From positions 124,001-188,000 of the forward strand of contig NZ_WUMV01000003.1 in the NCBI RefSeq assembly GCF_009826895.1: a DNA stretch of 64,000 bases, written 5' to 3'. The translations under genes and the position numbers were made by a program. Shown here one piece after another: positions 27,850 through 36,041 of this stretch (within the stretch, counting starts at the first letter, position 1; the number at the start of each line of letters is the position of its first letter). The notes beneath the pieces were generated by a model. It had not been told where the DNA came from, ran no database searches, and saw nothing but the letters and a program-made list of their open reading frames with translations. This DNA comes from Stappia sediminis (lineage in GTDB: Bacteria; Pseudomonadota; Alphaproteobacteria; Rhizobiales; Stappiaceae).

Positions 27850-28861
27850 AATCCACCCGGATCACGAGCTTGCCGGTGTTTTCGCCCCTGTAAAGCATGG
27901 CAATCGCGCCGGGGGCGGCGGCAAGGCCGTCCAGCACATGCTCGTTATAGGAAAGCTTGCCCTCGCGCACCCAGTCCGCCAGCTGGGAAAGCGCTTCGGG
28001 GAAACGGGCCTGATAATCGAACGCGATGAAGCCCTGCATGCGGGCGCGGGCAACCAGCAACTGCCGGTGAACGCGCGGGCCCTGGGGAAGCGGGTCCCAA
28101 TCCTGTATCGCCGCCGTGCCGCAAATGGCGATGCGCGCGCCCTTGGCGAGATTTGCCATCACCGCATCGCTGATCGGGCCCGACGTATTGTCGAAATAGC
28201 AATCCACCCCGTCCGGGCAGGCGGCCTTTATGGCCTTCGCCACGTTTTCCGTCTTGTAGTTGATCGCAAGGTCATAGCCGAAGCGCTGACGGCAAAGCTC
28301 CGCCTTTTCATCGCTGCCCGTGATGCCGACCGTGCGGCAGCCCTTGATCTTCGCGATCTGCCCGACGGCGGAGCCGACCGCGCCCGCGGCGGTGGAAACG
28401 ACGACAGTTTCACCCGCCTTCGGCGCGCAAACTTCCAGCAGGCAGAAATAGGCGGTGATACCGTTGAGGCCGAGAACGCCGAGGGCAAGGGAGAGCGGAA
28501 GGTCCGTCTCCGTAACCTTCCTGTCGACATTCTCACCATTACTCACTGCGTGAGTCTGCCAGCCGAACATGCCGGTGACGGCATCGCCCTCCGCATAATC
28601 CGGATTGCGCGACTCTATCACCTTGCCGACGGCAAAGCCGCGCATGGGATCGCCGATCGCGACGGGGGGCAGGTAGTTGGGCGCATCGTTCGCCCAGCCG
28701 CGCTGCGCGGGATCGGCCGACCAGTAGGCGTTGCGGATCAGGAATTCGCCCTCGGCGAGATCCGGCACCGGCGCCTCGTCTATCGAAAAATGCTTCGCCT
28801 GCGGCACGCCCTTCGGGCGCGAGGACAGGATGACGCGGCGGTTCACGCGGGCTTTGCTCAC
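27848..28861 (-). CDS. NADP-dependent medium-chain oxidoreductase (curcumin reductase/leukotriene B4 dehydrogenase type)
   Basis: A 337-residue zinc-independent MDR enzyme. It has the family N-terminus NRRVILSSRPKGVPQAKHFS, the Rossmann motif VVVSTAAGAVGSAVGQIAKI with CRTVGITGSDEKAELC, and the conserved GFIAFDY near residue 275. Such enzymes reduce enones or other activated double bonds with NADPH. GTG 28861 is the best start (GGAGAG upstream); TTG 28864 is directly adjacent. A much longer upstream extension to 29032 is unlikely because it overlaps the divergent porin promoter region. Confidence 0.88.
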   Translation of the reverse strand: MSKARVNRRVILSSRPKGVPQAKHFSIDEAPVPDLAEGEFLIRNAYWSADPAQRGWANDAPNYLPPVAIGDPMRGFAVGKVIESRNPDYAEGDAVTGMFGWQTHAVSNGENVDRKVTETDLPLSLALGVLGLNGITAYFCLLEVCAPKAGETVVVSTAAGAVGSAVGQIAKIKGCRTVGITGSDEKAELCRQRFGYDLAINYKTENVAKAIKAACPDGVDCYFDNTSGPISDAVMANLAKGARIAICGTAAIQDWDPLPQGPRVHRQLLVARARMQGFIAFDYQARFPEALSQLADWVREGKLSYNEHVLDGLAAAPGAIAMLYRGENTGKLVIRVD

Positions 28862-29043
28862 CAAAATTCTCTCCGATTCCCGATTTTGGAGGGAGTTTGC
28901 CGCGAGGTTCCAGGCCTTATCAAGGCCGCTGTGCAACAGACTGTGGCCTGCGGGATACAGCGACCCCGCGAAACCGCATATTTCCCCGGTGCCGGTTGAA
29001 ACTGACGTAACGATAGATTCTCCTCCTCCCAATCGGGAATCAA

Positions 29044-30267
29044 ATGGAGACGACCGTGCGATTCGCTCCCCTGAATTTCATGGCGGCAGCGGGCCTTGCC
29101 GCTCTTCCCGTCACGAGTGCCGGGGCCGCCGACCTGCCCATAGCGCCGGAGCCTGTCGACTACGTTCAGGTGTGCGACGCATTCGGAAACGGCTTCTTCT
29201 ACCTGCCGGGCACGGAAACCTGCCTGAAGGTCGGCGGGCGGATACGCGCCGAGGTTTCCGCCCAGCAGTTCGGCGACAGCCCCAACTTCTGGGATGAGGA
29301 CAGCGACATCTCCGTGCGATACCGCACGCGCGGCTATGCCCGGTTCGACGCGAGAACGCACACGGAATACGGTATCCTGCGCAATTATCTGAGCGTCGTC
29401 TTCCAGAACCAGACGGGCACGGCCGCAGATACGACGACGATCGAGTTCGGCTTCATCCAGTTCGGCGGGCTGACGGCGGGGCGCGCCCAATCCGTCTGGG
29501 ATTTCTGGACGGGCTATGCCTTCGGCGTGTTCTTCACCGACTATACGGACATCAAGCAGAACCTCTTTTCCTACACGCAAAGCTTCGGCAACGGGTTCTC
29601 GGCCACGCTTTCCGTGGAAGACGGCACGCGCCGGCGAACGAATATCGCCCGGCTGAACGCCGCCGGCACGACGCTGATCGCCGCGAACGCCTATGGCGGG
29701 CACCGGGTTCCGGATTTCGTGGCGGCACTGCGCGTCGACCAGGGCTGGGGTTCGGCACAGGTTATGGGCGCGCTGCACCAGGTCGCTTACGACCGGTCGA
29801 CCTATCAGGGAACGGCGGATTCCGAACTCGGCTTCGCCCTCGGCGCGGGCGTGAGCGTAAACGCGCCCTTCCTGACGGCGGGCGCCGTCTTCCTCGCCGA
29901 GGCGATCTATACAGACGGCGCGAGCCGATATGGCATCGACAGCTGGAACGGGCAGATCACCGACGCCGTGGTGACCGGCAATTCGCTGGAGACGACGACG
30001 ACCTGGAACCTCGCCGCCGGATACCGCCAGCCGATCTTCGGCGACTGGGAGATCGCGCTGGAAGGCGGCTATCACCAGGCCGATGCTGCCTTGCGCGCCT
30101 ATGACTTCGCGCAATGGGGCGGCAATGCCGCGCTGACATGGCAGCCCGTCGCCGGGTTCCTGATGGGCGGCGAAATCGGCTATCAGACGCGTAATTTCAC
30201 GCGCGCATCCGGCCTTTCGGACGGTGATTTCTGGGTCGCGACATTCCGCGTGCAGCGGACGTTTTAA
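29044..30267 (+). CDS. Alphaproteobacterial outer-membrane porin
   Basis: A 407-residue porin of the Porin_2 type found in rhizobia and Brucella. A signal peptide ends at SAGA-ADLP. The early conserved segment VQVCDAFGNGFFYLPGTETC with two cysteines leads to LKVGGRIRAEV and repeated amphipathic beta strands, ending in the terminal aromatic of FRVQRTF. That C-terminal phenylalanine is the usual BAM recognition signal. ATG 29044 is used; GTG 29056 also has GGAG six bases upstream and is a real alternative. It probably forms trimers for small hydrophilic solutes. Confidence 0.92.
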   Translation: METTVRFAPLNFMAAAGLAALPVTSAGAADLPIAPEPVDYVQVCDAFGNGFFYLPGTETCLKVGGRIRAEVSAQQFGDSPNFWDEDSDISVRYRTRGYARFDARTHTEYGILRNYLSVVFQNQTGTAADTTTIEFGFIQFGGLTAGRAQSVWDFWTGYAFGVFFTDYTDIKQNLFSYTQSFGNGFSATLSVEDGTRRRTNIARLNAAGTTLIAANAYGGHRVPDFVAALRVDQGWGSAQVMGALHQVAYDRSTYQGTADSELGFALGAGVSVNAPFLTAGAVFLAEAIYTDGASRYGIDSWNGQITDAVVTGNSLETTTTWNLAAGYRQPIFGDWEIALEGGYHQADAALRAYDFAQWGGNAALTWQPVAGFLMGGEIGYQTRNFTRASGLSDGDFWVATFRVQRTF

Positions 30268-30273
30268 GCCGGC

Positions 30274-30420
30274 TTAGTTTTTCGGATTGCAGACCGGCTG
30301 AGCAATCTCATGCTCCGCCCCGGAGCAGTCGAACGCGGGATCCTCCGCATCCGCCGGCGCGCTCACGGCGATCAAAAGAAGTGCGATGGCAATGATGCCG
30401 GCGATGATGTCGACCCGCAT
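30274..30420 (-). CDS. 48-residue secreted peptide, hypothetical
   Basis: ATG 30420 has GGAG six bases upstream. The product is MRVDIIAGIIAIALLLIAVS followed by APADA, a textbook signal peptide, and a 23-residue mature part EDPAFDCSGAEHEIAQPVC then NPKN. The two cysteines can form one disulfide. The FDC..A....VC pattern resembles the very start of LprI-like (DUF1311-associated) proteins but stops where those continue, so it could be a stand-alone peptide or a remnant. It converges on the porin stop. Confidence 0.6.
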   Translation of the reverse strand: MRVDIIAGIIAIALLLIAVSAPADAEDPAFDCSGAEHEIAQPVCNPKN

Positions 30421-30629
30421 GGTCCTCTCCGCAGATGGGCTGCCCGGCGTCCAAATCTCGGCGCGGGCCTTTCACCGGCCAAGACAATGCGACTTTGCGG
30501 CAATTTTCGAGCAGGCAACTCGCGTTTGCGCAATTTCTCCGCCTCAGCGATATTTCCGCAACGCAAAACGGCGACGGCCCGGACGAAAGCCCGGGCCGGT
30601 TCAACCGGGTTTCGCTCAGCAAAGCCGGA

Positions 30630-30992
30630 TCACGCGGTGCGCCCGGCGGCCGCCGCGCCCGAACGCCGCTTCAGGTATGCGGACACCAGCCCGGCAACCG
30701 CGCCGAACAACGTGCCGAGAACGGCCATCGGCATGAATATTTCGGCCTGCCCCTGAACAACCGCATATTCCAGAATCCATGGAATGTTCAAAAACCAGGA
30801 AATGGCGACGCCTTTCACGATACCGGGCAGCTTCACCGGCACGGTGTGAATGGCCCAGCCCACGGCGGCCCAGAAGACCACGGCCTCGACCGCGAGTGGC
30901 GCGGTGATGGGCATGCCTGTCGCCGCGAACAGCGAACAGTCGACAAGACCGATGGCGATGCCAAGCGCAATGCCGGTGATATGAACGTTCAA
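30630..30992 (-). CDS. Small polytopic membrane protein, hypothetical
   Basis: A 120-residue protein with four hydrophobic segments (ITGIALGIAIGLVDCSLF, LAVEAVVFWAAVGWAIHTV, GIVKGVAISWFLNIPWI and FMPMAVLGTLFGAVAGLVSA) and a basic C-terminus YLKRRSG. I do not recognise a family. The likely start is TTG 30992 with AAGGAATAT upstream; an in-frame ATG at 31061 would put the operator-like repeat 31041-31062 inside the gene. It is divergent from the TetR gene and likely controlled by it. Confidence 0.65.
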   Translation of the reverse strand: MNVHITGIALGIAIGLVDCSLFAATGMPITAPLAVEAVVFWAAVGWAIHTVPVKLPGIVKGVAISWFLNIPWILEYAVVQGQAEIFMPMAVLGTLFGAVAGLVSAYLKRRSGAAAAGRTA

Positions 30993-31040
30993 GGGATATT
31001 CCTTTCGGTGGGGGCCGGGCGTGGCCGGCAAAGGGTGATT

Positions 31041-31062
31041 TTTCAGAACGAATGGTGACAAA
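31041..31062. promoter_or_regulatory. Operator-like 22-bp direct repeat, copy 1
   Basis: TTTCAGAACGAATGGTGACA plus AA, identical to copy 2 at 31090-31111. It lies 49 bases upstream of the membrane-protein start, in the divergent region shared with the TetR gene. Probable binding site of that TetR protein. Confidence 0.6.
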
Positions 31063-31082
31063 AAGCAGAGCCGGCAGCGCCC

Positions 31083-31118
31083 GTCAATATTTCAGAACGA
31101 ATGGTGACAAATATTGAC
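31083..31118. promoter_or_regulatory. Operator-like repeat copy 2 nested in a 10-bp inverted repeat, TetR promoter
   Basis: The second 22-bp copy (31090-31111) sits inside a perfect inverted repeat: GTCAATATTT (31083-31092) and AAATATTGAC (31109-31118). TTGACA at 31114-31119 looks like a -35 element, with GATACG (31136-31141) as a weak -10 sixteen bases further. Transcription would then start almost at the TetR ATG, and there is no ribosome site, so the message may be leaderless. Confidence 0.5.
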
Positions 31119-31149
31119 AGGGAACCCCGGGCGCTGATACGCGCGCCAT

Positions 31150-31737
31150 ATGGGACGCAAGAAATCATACGACCGCGCCGACGCGCTCGACAAAGCAATG
31201 CGGGAATTCTGGAAGTCCGGCTACGAGGGTGCGCATCTGGCAACGCTTGTGGAACGGACCGGCATGAACAGGTTCAGCCTGTACAAGGAATTCGGCGGCA
31301 AGGCCGGGCTCTTCGAGGAGGCGCTGGCCGCCTATCTGGACGAAGCGCGCGGGCGCTGGCCGGAAACGCTCCTGAGAGAGCCGCTCGGCATCGCGAACAT
31401 CCGCCGGTATTTCGCCACCATCGAGATCGATGGGGATTATAAGGGGTGCTTCGTCATAAACACCCTCACGGACAAGGCGGTGGCGCCGAAAACGGCCTAT
31501 TCCAGCGCCGAGGAATTCATTTTCGCAACCGAGCGGCTGCTGCTTCAAAACCTGGACGCCGCGAAAGCCGACGGTGACTTGCATACCGACGCCGACACGC
31601 GCCGAATGGCGCAGTCGCTGGCGACCCTCGACGCGGGACTGTCCGTCTACGGCATCGTCCGGCCGGATACACGGACGGCCCGGGAAATCGCCGCAACCGT
31701 TCTGGATTCGCTTTTCGGGCCGCACCACGATGGCTGA
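31150..31737 (+). CDS. TetR/AcrR-family transcriptional regulator
   Basis: A 195-residue regulator: N-terminal HTH (DALDKAMREFWKSGYEGAHL, then TLVERTGMNRFSLYKEFGGK with the typical TetR tyrosine-lysine end) and a helical ligand domain containing GDYKGCFVINTLTDKA, a pattern seen in the NemR/ComR-like group with a cysteine that could sense electrophiles. The ligand is unknown. No Shine-Dalgarno precedes ATG 31150. Its stop overlaps the start of the alkylation-repair gene, so the two are one unit. Confidence 0.88.
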   Translation: MGRKKSYDRADALDKAMREFWKSGYEGAHLATLVERTGMNRFSLYKEFGGKAGLFEEALAAYLDEARGRWPETLLREPLGIANIRRYFATIEIDGDYKGCFVINTLTDKAVAPKTAYSSAEEFIFATERLLLQNLDAAKADGDLHTDADTRRMAQSLATLDAGLSVYGIVRPDTRTAREIAATVLDSLFGPHHDG

Positions 31738-32887
31738 ACCCCTCAAGAATATTTTTTCTCCCGAGCTTGTCAGGTCGATGGCCAGCGTATTTTCGGACCG
31801 CTGGACCTCATTCGACGCCGAAGGGTTCGCCGCTGAGACGCTGGACGGATTCGACAAGCTTGAACTGAAGCAGCGCTCGCAGCGGATCACGCAAACGCTT
31901 GCCCGTCACCTTCCGCAGGATTTCCCGCGCGCTGCCGAAATCATGCTCGACTGCCTTGGCCCCGCATTGACCGAGGTCGACTTCGATGTGCGCACGAACG
32001 AAAGGGGGGTGACGGGTTGGGCGACGCTTCCCCTGGCAGATTATGTCGCCGAGAACGGCGCGGCGCATTTCGAAACGACGATGCTGCTTCTCAAGGAATT
32101 GACCATGCGCTCCAGCGCGGAGTTCGCCATCCGCCCGGTTCTGCTGCGCGCGCCGGAGAAAACGCTGGAAGTGTTGCACGACTGGACAGGCCACCCGAAC
32201 CAGCACGTGCGCCGTCTCGTGTCCGAAGGGACGCGGCCGAGACTGCCCTGGGCGCCGAAGCTTCCGCAGTTCATCGCCGATCCGGCGCCGGTCATGGAAC
32301 TGCTGGAGAAACTGAAGGATGACGATGAGGAATACGTCCGCCGTTCGGTTGCCAACAATCTGAACGATATCAGCAAGGATCACCCGGACCAGATAGCGCA
32401 AACCGCAAGGCGGTGGCTTGACGGAGCGGGAAAGAACCGTGCGCGGCTGGTGCGCCACGCCTGCCGCACATTGATCAAGAAAGGCCATCCCGAAACGCTT
32501 GCCGCGCTGGGATTCAGCCCGGCGCAGGTACGGGCGGACTTTCTTTCCGTACCGCAAAGCGTCGATTTCGGCTCGGATCTGGAATTCGAGGCGGAGATCG
32601 TCTCGACCTCCAGCCAGGCGCAGAAACTGGTGATCGACTACGTGATCCATCACCGCAAGGCGAATGGCGGCACCAGCCCGAAAGTTTTCAAATGGCGTGC
32701 CGTCACACTTGAAGGCGGAGGTTCGATAAAGCTCTCCAAGCGCCATGCGATACGCGAGATTACCACGCGAAAATACTATGCCGGCGGCCATGCGATAGAC
32801 ATTCAGGTGAATGGCGCAGTCCTGGCGACGAGGCCATTCACGCTCGAAATGCCTCTCGTCACCGGCTCTTCGGAAAACAGTCGGTAA
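31730..32887 (+). CDS. AlkD-like DNA alkylation repair protein (HEAT-repeat)
   Basis: A 385-residue protein of the DNA alkylation repair (AlkD/AlkC-like) family, glycosylases that remove bulky cationic alkyl bases through HEAT-like repeats. Recognisable repeats are FETTMLLLKELTMRSSAEFA, WTGHPNQHVRRLVSEGTRPR, LKDDDEEYVRRSVANNLNDI and RLVRHACRTLIKKGHPETL. The C-terminal 120 residues form a beta-rich extension (DFGSDLEFEAEIVSTSS) typical of the longer AlkC-like subgroup. ATG 31730 overlaps the TetR stop by eight bases, suggesting regulation together. Confidence 0.85.
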   Translation: MAEPLKNIFSPELVRSMASVFSDRWTSFDAEGFAAETLDGFDKLELKQRSQRITQTLARHLPQDFPRAAEIMLDCLGPALTEVDFDVRTNERGVTGWATLPLADYVAENGAAHFETTMLLLKELTMRSSAEFAIRPVLLRAPEKTLEVLHDWTGHPNQHVRRLVSEGTRPRLPWAPKLPQFIADPAPVMELLEKLKDDDEEYVRRSVANNLNDISKDHPDQIAQTARRWLDGAGKNRARLVRHACRTLIKKGHPETLAALGFSPAQVRADFLSVPQSVDFGSDLEFEAEIVSTSSQAQKLVIDYVIHHRKANGGTSPKVFKWRAVTLEGGGSIKLSKRHAIREITTRKYYAGGHAIDIQVNGAVLATRPFTLEMPLVTGSSENSR

Positions 32888-33187
32888 ACCCCGGACCGCC
32901 GGGTGACGGCAAGCCGGCAACGCGGCTTCGGCCGGAGCGACCCCGCGTACGCCCGAAGGCCGCGACCCAGCCGCCTGAATAAAAAATTTGACTATTTGGT
33001 CAAAATTCGGCCCAATAGACGAAGCGGACCGAAAAGCCCACGACAACGAGGCACCGGCCGCGACAATCGCCAGACAGCGGCCCGCCCTGAACGAGCGAGG
33101 CCGCGGAGAGGAACAACTGACCGGAACAGCGACGCCCGCCTCATGGCGGCGGCGTCATTGAGTCCGGACCTATCCGGAGGTCCTTAA
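32888..33187. other. Intergenic region upstream of preT
   Basis: 300 bases holding the promoter of the preTA unit and one RutR-like palindrome (listed separately). The rest is GC-rich with no recognisable gene. The ribosome site GGAGG lies seven bases before the preT ATG. Confidence 0.5.
32987..33004. promoter_or_regulatory. RutR-like operator upstream of preT
   Basis: TTTGACTATTTGGTCAAA is a near-perfect palindrome that fits the RutR consensus TTGACCA-n2-TGGTCAA with few differences. It lies 184 bases before the preT start. Matching palindromes precede the two RutR-like repressor genes at 39.3 kb, so this is probably their site. Confidence 0.72.
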
Positions 33188-34546
33188 ATGGCCGACGTAC
33201 TTTCGGCGCCCGATATCCGCGCGGGCCGCCTGTCGCCCGAAGACTACCTGAAGAATTTCGACGACATTCATCCGCCGCTCGATCGCCATGAAGCCTCCGT
33301 CGAGGCCGACCGCTGCTACTTCTGCTTTGATGCGCCCTGCACGATCGCCTGCCCGACGTCGATCGACATTCCGCAGTTTATCCGCCAGATCCAGACCGGC
33401 AACCCGGTGGGCGCGGCGAAGACGATCTTCGCCGAAAACATCCTCGGCGGCATGTGCGCGCGTGTTTGCCCGACCGAAACGCTGTGCGAAGAAGCCTGCG
33501 TGCGCAACGAGGCGGAAGACAAGCCGGTGAAGATCGGCCTGCTGCAGCGCTATGCGACCGACACCTATATGGACAAGGTATCCGGCTCGCATTTTACCCG
33601 CGCGGCACCGACGAACAAGAAGATCGCCGTTGTCGGCGGCGGCCCGGCCAGCCTTTCCTGCGCCCATGCCCTTGCACTGAAAGGCCATGACGTCACGATC
33701 TTCGAGGCGCGTGAGAAACTCGGCGGCCTCAACGAATACGGCATCGCCGCCTACAAGACGGTGAACGACTTCGCCCAGCGCGAAGTGGAATTCCTGCTTT
33801 CCGTCGGCGGTATCAAGGTGGAGACCGGCAAGGCGCTTGGCCGCGACATTACGCTGTCGGGCCTGCGCGGCGAGTATGATGCGGTTTTCCTCGGCATGGG
33901 TCTTCCAGGCGTGAATGCGCTTAACGCCGAGGGCGAGGACCTTTCCGGCGCTATCGACGCCGTCGCCTATATCGCGGAACTGCGCCAGGAGACGGACCGC
34001 GCCAAGCTTCCCGTCGGCCGCAAGGTCGTCGTCATCGGCGGCGGCATGACGGCGATCGACATAGCGGTGCAGACGAAGCGCCTGGGCGCGGAAGAGGTGA
34101 CGATCCTCTACCGGCGCGGCCAGGACGCCATGAAGGCAAGCCGCTATGAGCAGGAGCTTGCCCAGACGAACGGTGTGCTGATCCGCGAATGGTTCCAGCC
34201 CAAGCGCCTGATCGGCGAGGGCGGGCATGTCGTCGCCATCGAGGCGGAGCGCACCGCGGTGGATGCGAACGGCAGGCTTTCCGGCACCGGCGAGACGGAA
34301 CGGTTCGAAGCCGACCAGGTGTTCAAGGCGATCGGGCAGACGTTCATCGCCGATCCGGTCACCGGCGGTTCCGACGCGCTGGAACTGGACGCAGGGCGCA
34401 TCCGCGTCGACGACGCCCGCAAGACCTCTCTCGACAAGGTCTGGGCCGGCGGCGACTGCGTGGCCGGTGGCGAGGACCTGACGGTGGCCGCGGTGGAAGA
34501 CGGCAAGCTGGCCGCCCGCTCCATCGACGAAGCCCTGGCAGGCTGA
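33188..34546 (+). CDS. preT: NAD-dependent dihydropyrimidine dehydrogenase subunit PreT
   Basis: A 452-residue flavoprotein like the glutamate-synthase small subunit. The N-terminal iron-sulfur domain has RCYFCFDAPCTIACPTSIDI and CARVCPTETLCEEAC. Two Rossmann folds follow: KIAVVGGGPASLSCAHAL for FAD (about 142-160) and KVVVIGGGMTAIDIAVQTKR for NAD(P)H. With PreA it reduces uracil and thymine to the 5,6-dihydro forms, or oxidises them in reverse. GGAGG lies seven bases before ATG 33188. It is the first gene of the preTA unit, behind a RutR-like operator. Confidence 0.94.
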   Translation: MADVLSAPDIRAGRLSPEDYLKNFDDIHPPLDRHEASVEADRCYFCFDAPCTIACPTSIDIPQFIRQIQTGNPVGAAKTIFAENILGGMCARVCPTETLCEEACVRNEAEDKPVKIGLLQRYATDTYMDKVSGSHFTRAAPTNKKIAVVGGGPASLSCAHALALKGHDVTIFEAREKLGGLNEYGIAAYKTVNDFAQREVEFLLSVGGIKVETGKALGRDITLSGLRGEYDAVFLGMGLPGVNALNAEGEDLSGAIDAVAYIAELRQETDRAKLPVGRKVVVIGGGMTAIDIAVQTKRLGAEEVTILYRRGQDAMKASRYEQELAQTNGVLIREWFQPKRLIGEGGHVVAIEAERTAVDANGRLSGTGETERFEADQVFKAIGQTFIADPVTGGSDALELDAGRIRVDDARKTSLDKVWAGGDCVAGGEDLTVAAVEDGKLAARSIDEALAG

Positions 34547-34608
34547 CGCCGCCGACTTGATGCAATTTCCGGAATTTCATTCCGCCCCAAGGAAAAAAGG
34601 GGACAGAC

Positions 34609-35919
34609 ATGACCGATCTGACAAGCAATTTTCTCGGCATCAAATCGCCGAACCCGTTCTGGCTCGCGTCCGCGCCGCCAACCGACAAGGCCTATAACGT
34701 CATCCGCGCCTTCGAGGCGGGATGGGGCGGCGTCGTTTGGAAGACGCTGGGCGAGGACCCCCACATCGTCAACGTCAACGGCCCGCGCTACGGCGCGATC
34801 CACGGGCGCGACCGCAACCTTCTGGGCCTCAACAACATCGAGCTCATCACCGACCGCCCGCTGGAGGTGAATCTCAAGGAAATCAAGCAGGTGAAGCGCG
34901 ACTGGCCCGACCGGGCGCTTGTCGTCTCGCTGATGGTGCCTTGCGAGGAGAAGAACTGGATCGACATCCTCAAACGTGTCGAGGATACCGGCGCCGACGG
35001 CGTCGAGCTCAACTTCGGCTGTCCGCACGGCATGTCCGAGCGCGGCATGGGCTCGGCCGTGGGCCAGGTGCCGGAATACATTGAGATGGTCACCCGCTGG
35101 TGCAAGGAAAACACCAAAATGCCGGTGATCGTGAAGCTCACGCCCAATATCACCGACATCCGCAAGCCGGCGCAGGCGGCCAAGAACGGCGGCGCCGACG
35201 CCGTGTCGCTGATCAACACGATCAACTCCATCGTGGGCGTCGACCTCGACGTCATGGCGCCGACGCCGACCATCGACGGCAAGGGCGCGCACGGCGGCTA
35301 CTGCGGCCCGGCCGTTAAGCCGATCGCGCTCAACATGGTGGCCGAAATCGCCCGCGACCCGGCGACGGCCGGCCTGCCGATTTCCGGCATCGGCGGCATC
35401 ACCACATGGCGCGATGCGGCGGAGTTCATGGCGCTTGGCGCCGGAAACGTGCAGGTGTGCACCGCCGCCATGACCTACGGCTTCAAGGTCGTGCAGGACA
35501 TGATCGACGGGCTCAAGGAGTGGATGGGCGAAAAGGGCTACACGTCGATCGACGAGTTCGTCGGCATGGCCGTGCCGAACTGCTCCGACTGGCAGAACCT
35601 CAACCTCAACTACGTGACCAAGGCGAAGATCGACCAGGACCTCTGCATCAAGTGCGGACGCTGCCACATCGCCTGCGAGGACACCTCGCACCAGGCGATC
35701 ACGGCGATGGTTGACGGGGCGCGCCACTTCGAGGTGATCGACGAGGAATGCGTCGGCTGCAACCTGTGCGTCAACGTCTGCCCGGTGGAGAACTGCATCA
35801 CCATGGAGCCGATGACGAGCGGGGTCGATCCACGCACGAAGCAGCCGATCGACAACAAGTTCGCCGACTGGACGACGCATCCGAACAATCCGAACCGGGT
35901 CATGGAAGCCGCCGAGTAA
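34609..35919 (+). CDS. preA: NAD-dependent dihydropyrimidine dehydrogenase subunit PreA
   Basis: A 436-residue subunit with an FMN-binding dihydroorotate-dehydrogenase-like TIM barrel (1-330: NPFWLASAPPTDKAYNVIRA, VELNFGCPHGMSERGMGSAV and ISGIGGITTWRDAAEFM). A C-terminal ferredoxin domain carries two 4Fe-4S motifs, CIKCGRCHIACED and CVGCNLCVNVCPVENC. This is the catalytic pyrimidine-binding half of the PreTA enzyme. It begins 62 bases after preT, with GGGGACA upstream of ATG 34609, and ends before a strong terminator. Confidence 0.95.
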   Translation: MTDLTSNFLGIKSPNPFWLASAPPTDKAYNVIRAFEAGWGGVVWKTLGEDPHIVNVNGPRYGAIHGRDRNLLGLNNIELITDRPLEVNLKEIKQVKRDWPDRALVVSLMVPCEEKNWIDILKRVEDTGADGVELNFGCPHGMSERGMGSAVGQVPEYIEMVTRWCKENTKMPVIVKLTPNITDIRKPAQAAKNGGADAVSLINTINSIVGVDLDVMAPTPTIDGKGAHGGYCGPAVKPIALNMVAEIARDPATAGLPISGIGGITTWRDAAEFMALGAGNVQVCTAAMTYGFKVVQDMIDGLKEWMGEKGYTSIDEFVGMAVPNCSDWQNLNLNYVTKAKIDQDLCIKCGRCHIACEDTSHQAITAMVDGARHFEVIDEECVGCNLCVNVCPVENCITMEPMTSGVDPRTKQPIDNKFADWTTHPNNPNRVMEAAE

Positions 35920-35961
35920 CCGGCGCCTTCGTACGGTCGAAACGCATTTCGGGACTGCGGG

Positions 35962-35994
35962 AAAAGCCGGCGCAGGTATATTGCGCCGGCTTTT
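35962..35994 (+). terminator. Rho-independent terminator after preA
   Basis: AAAAGCCGGCGCA (35962-35974) pairs over 13 bp with TGCGCCGGCTTTT (35982-35994), seven-base loop and a terminal T-run. It ends the preTA unit; the A-rich left arm makes it possibly bidirectional. Confidence 0.85.
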
Positions 35995-36041
35995 ACATTC
36001 TCAACCCCTGATATACCAGTTCTCAACACCCCAGGAGACGA

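Noticed and set aside
34144-35880. 578-codon minus-strand frame opposite preT/preA
   Set aside because: His/Arg/Val-rich shadow of the preA coding strand; preA has full motifs and a ribosome site.
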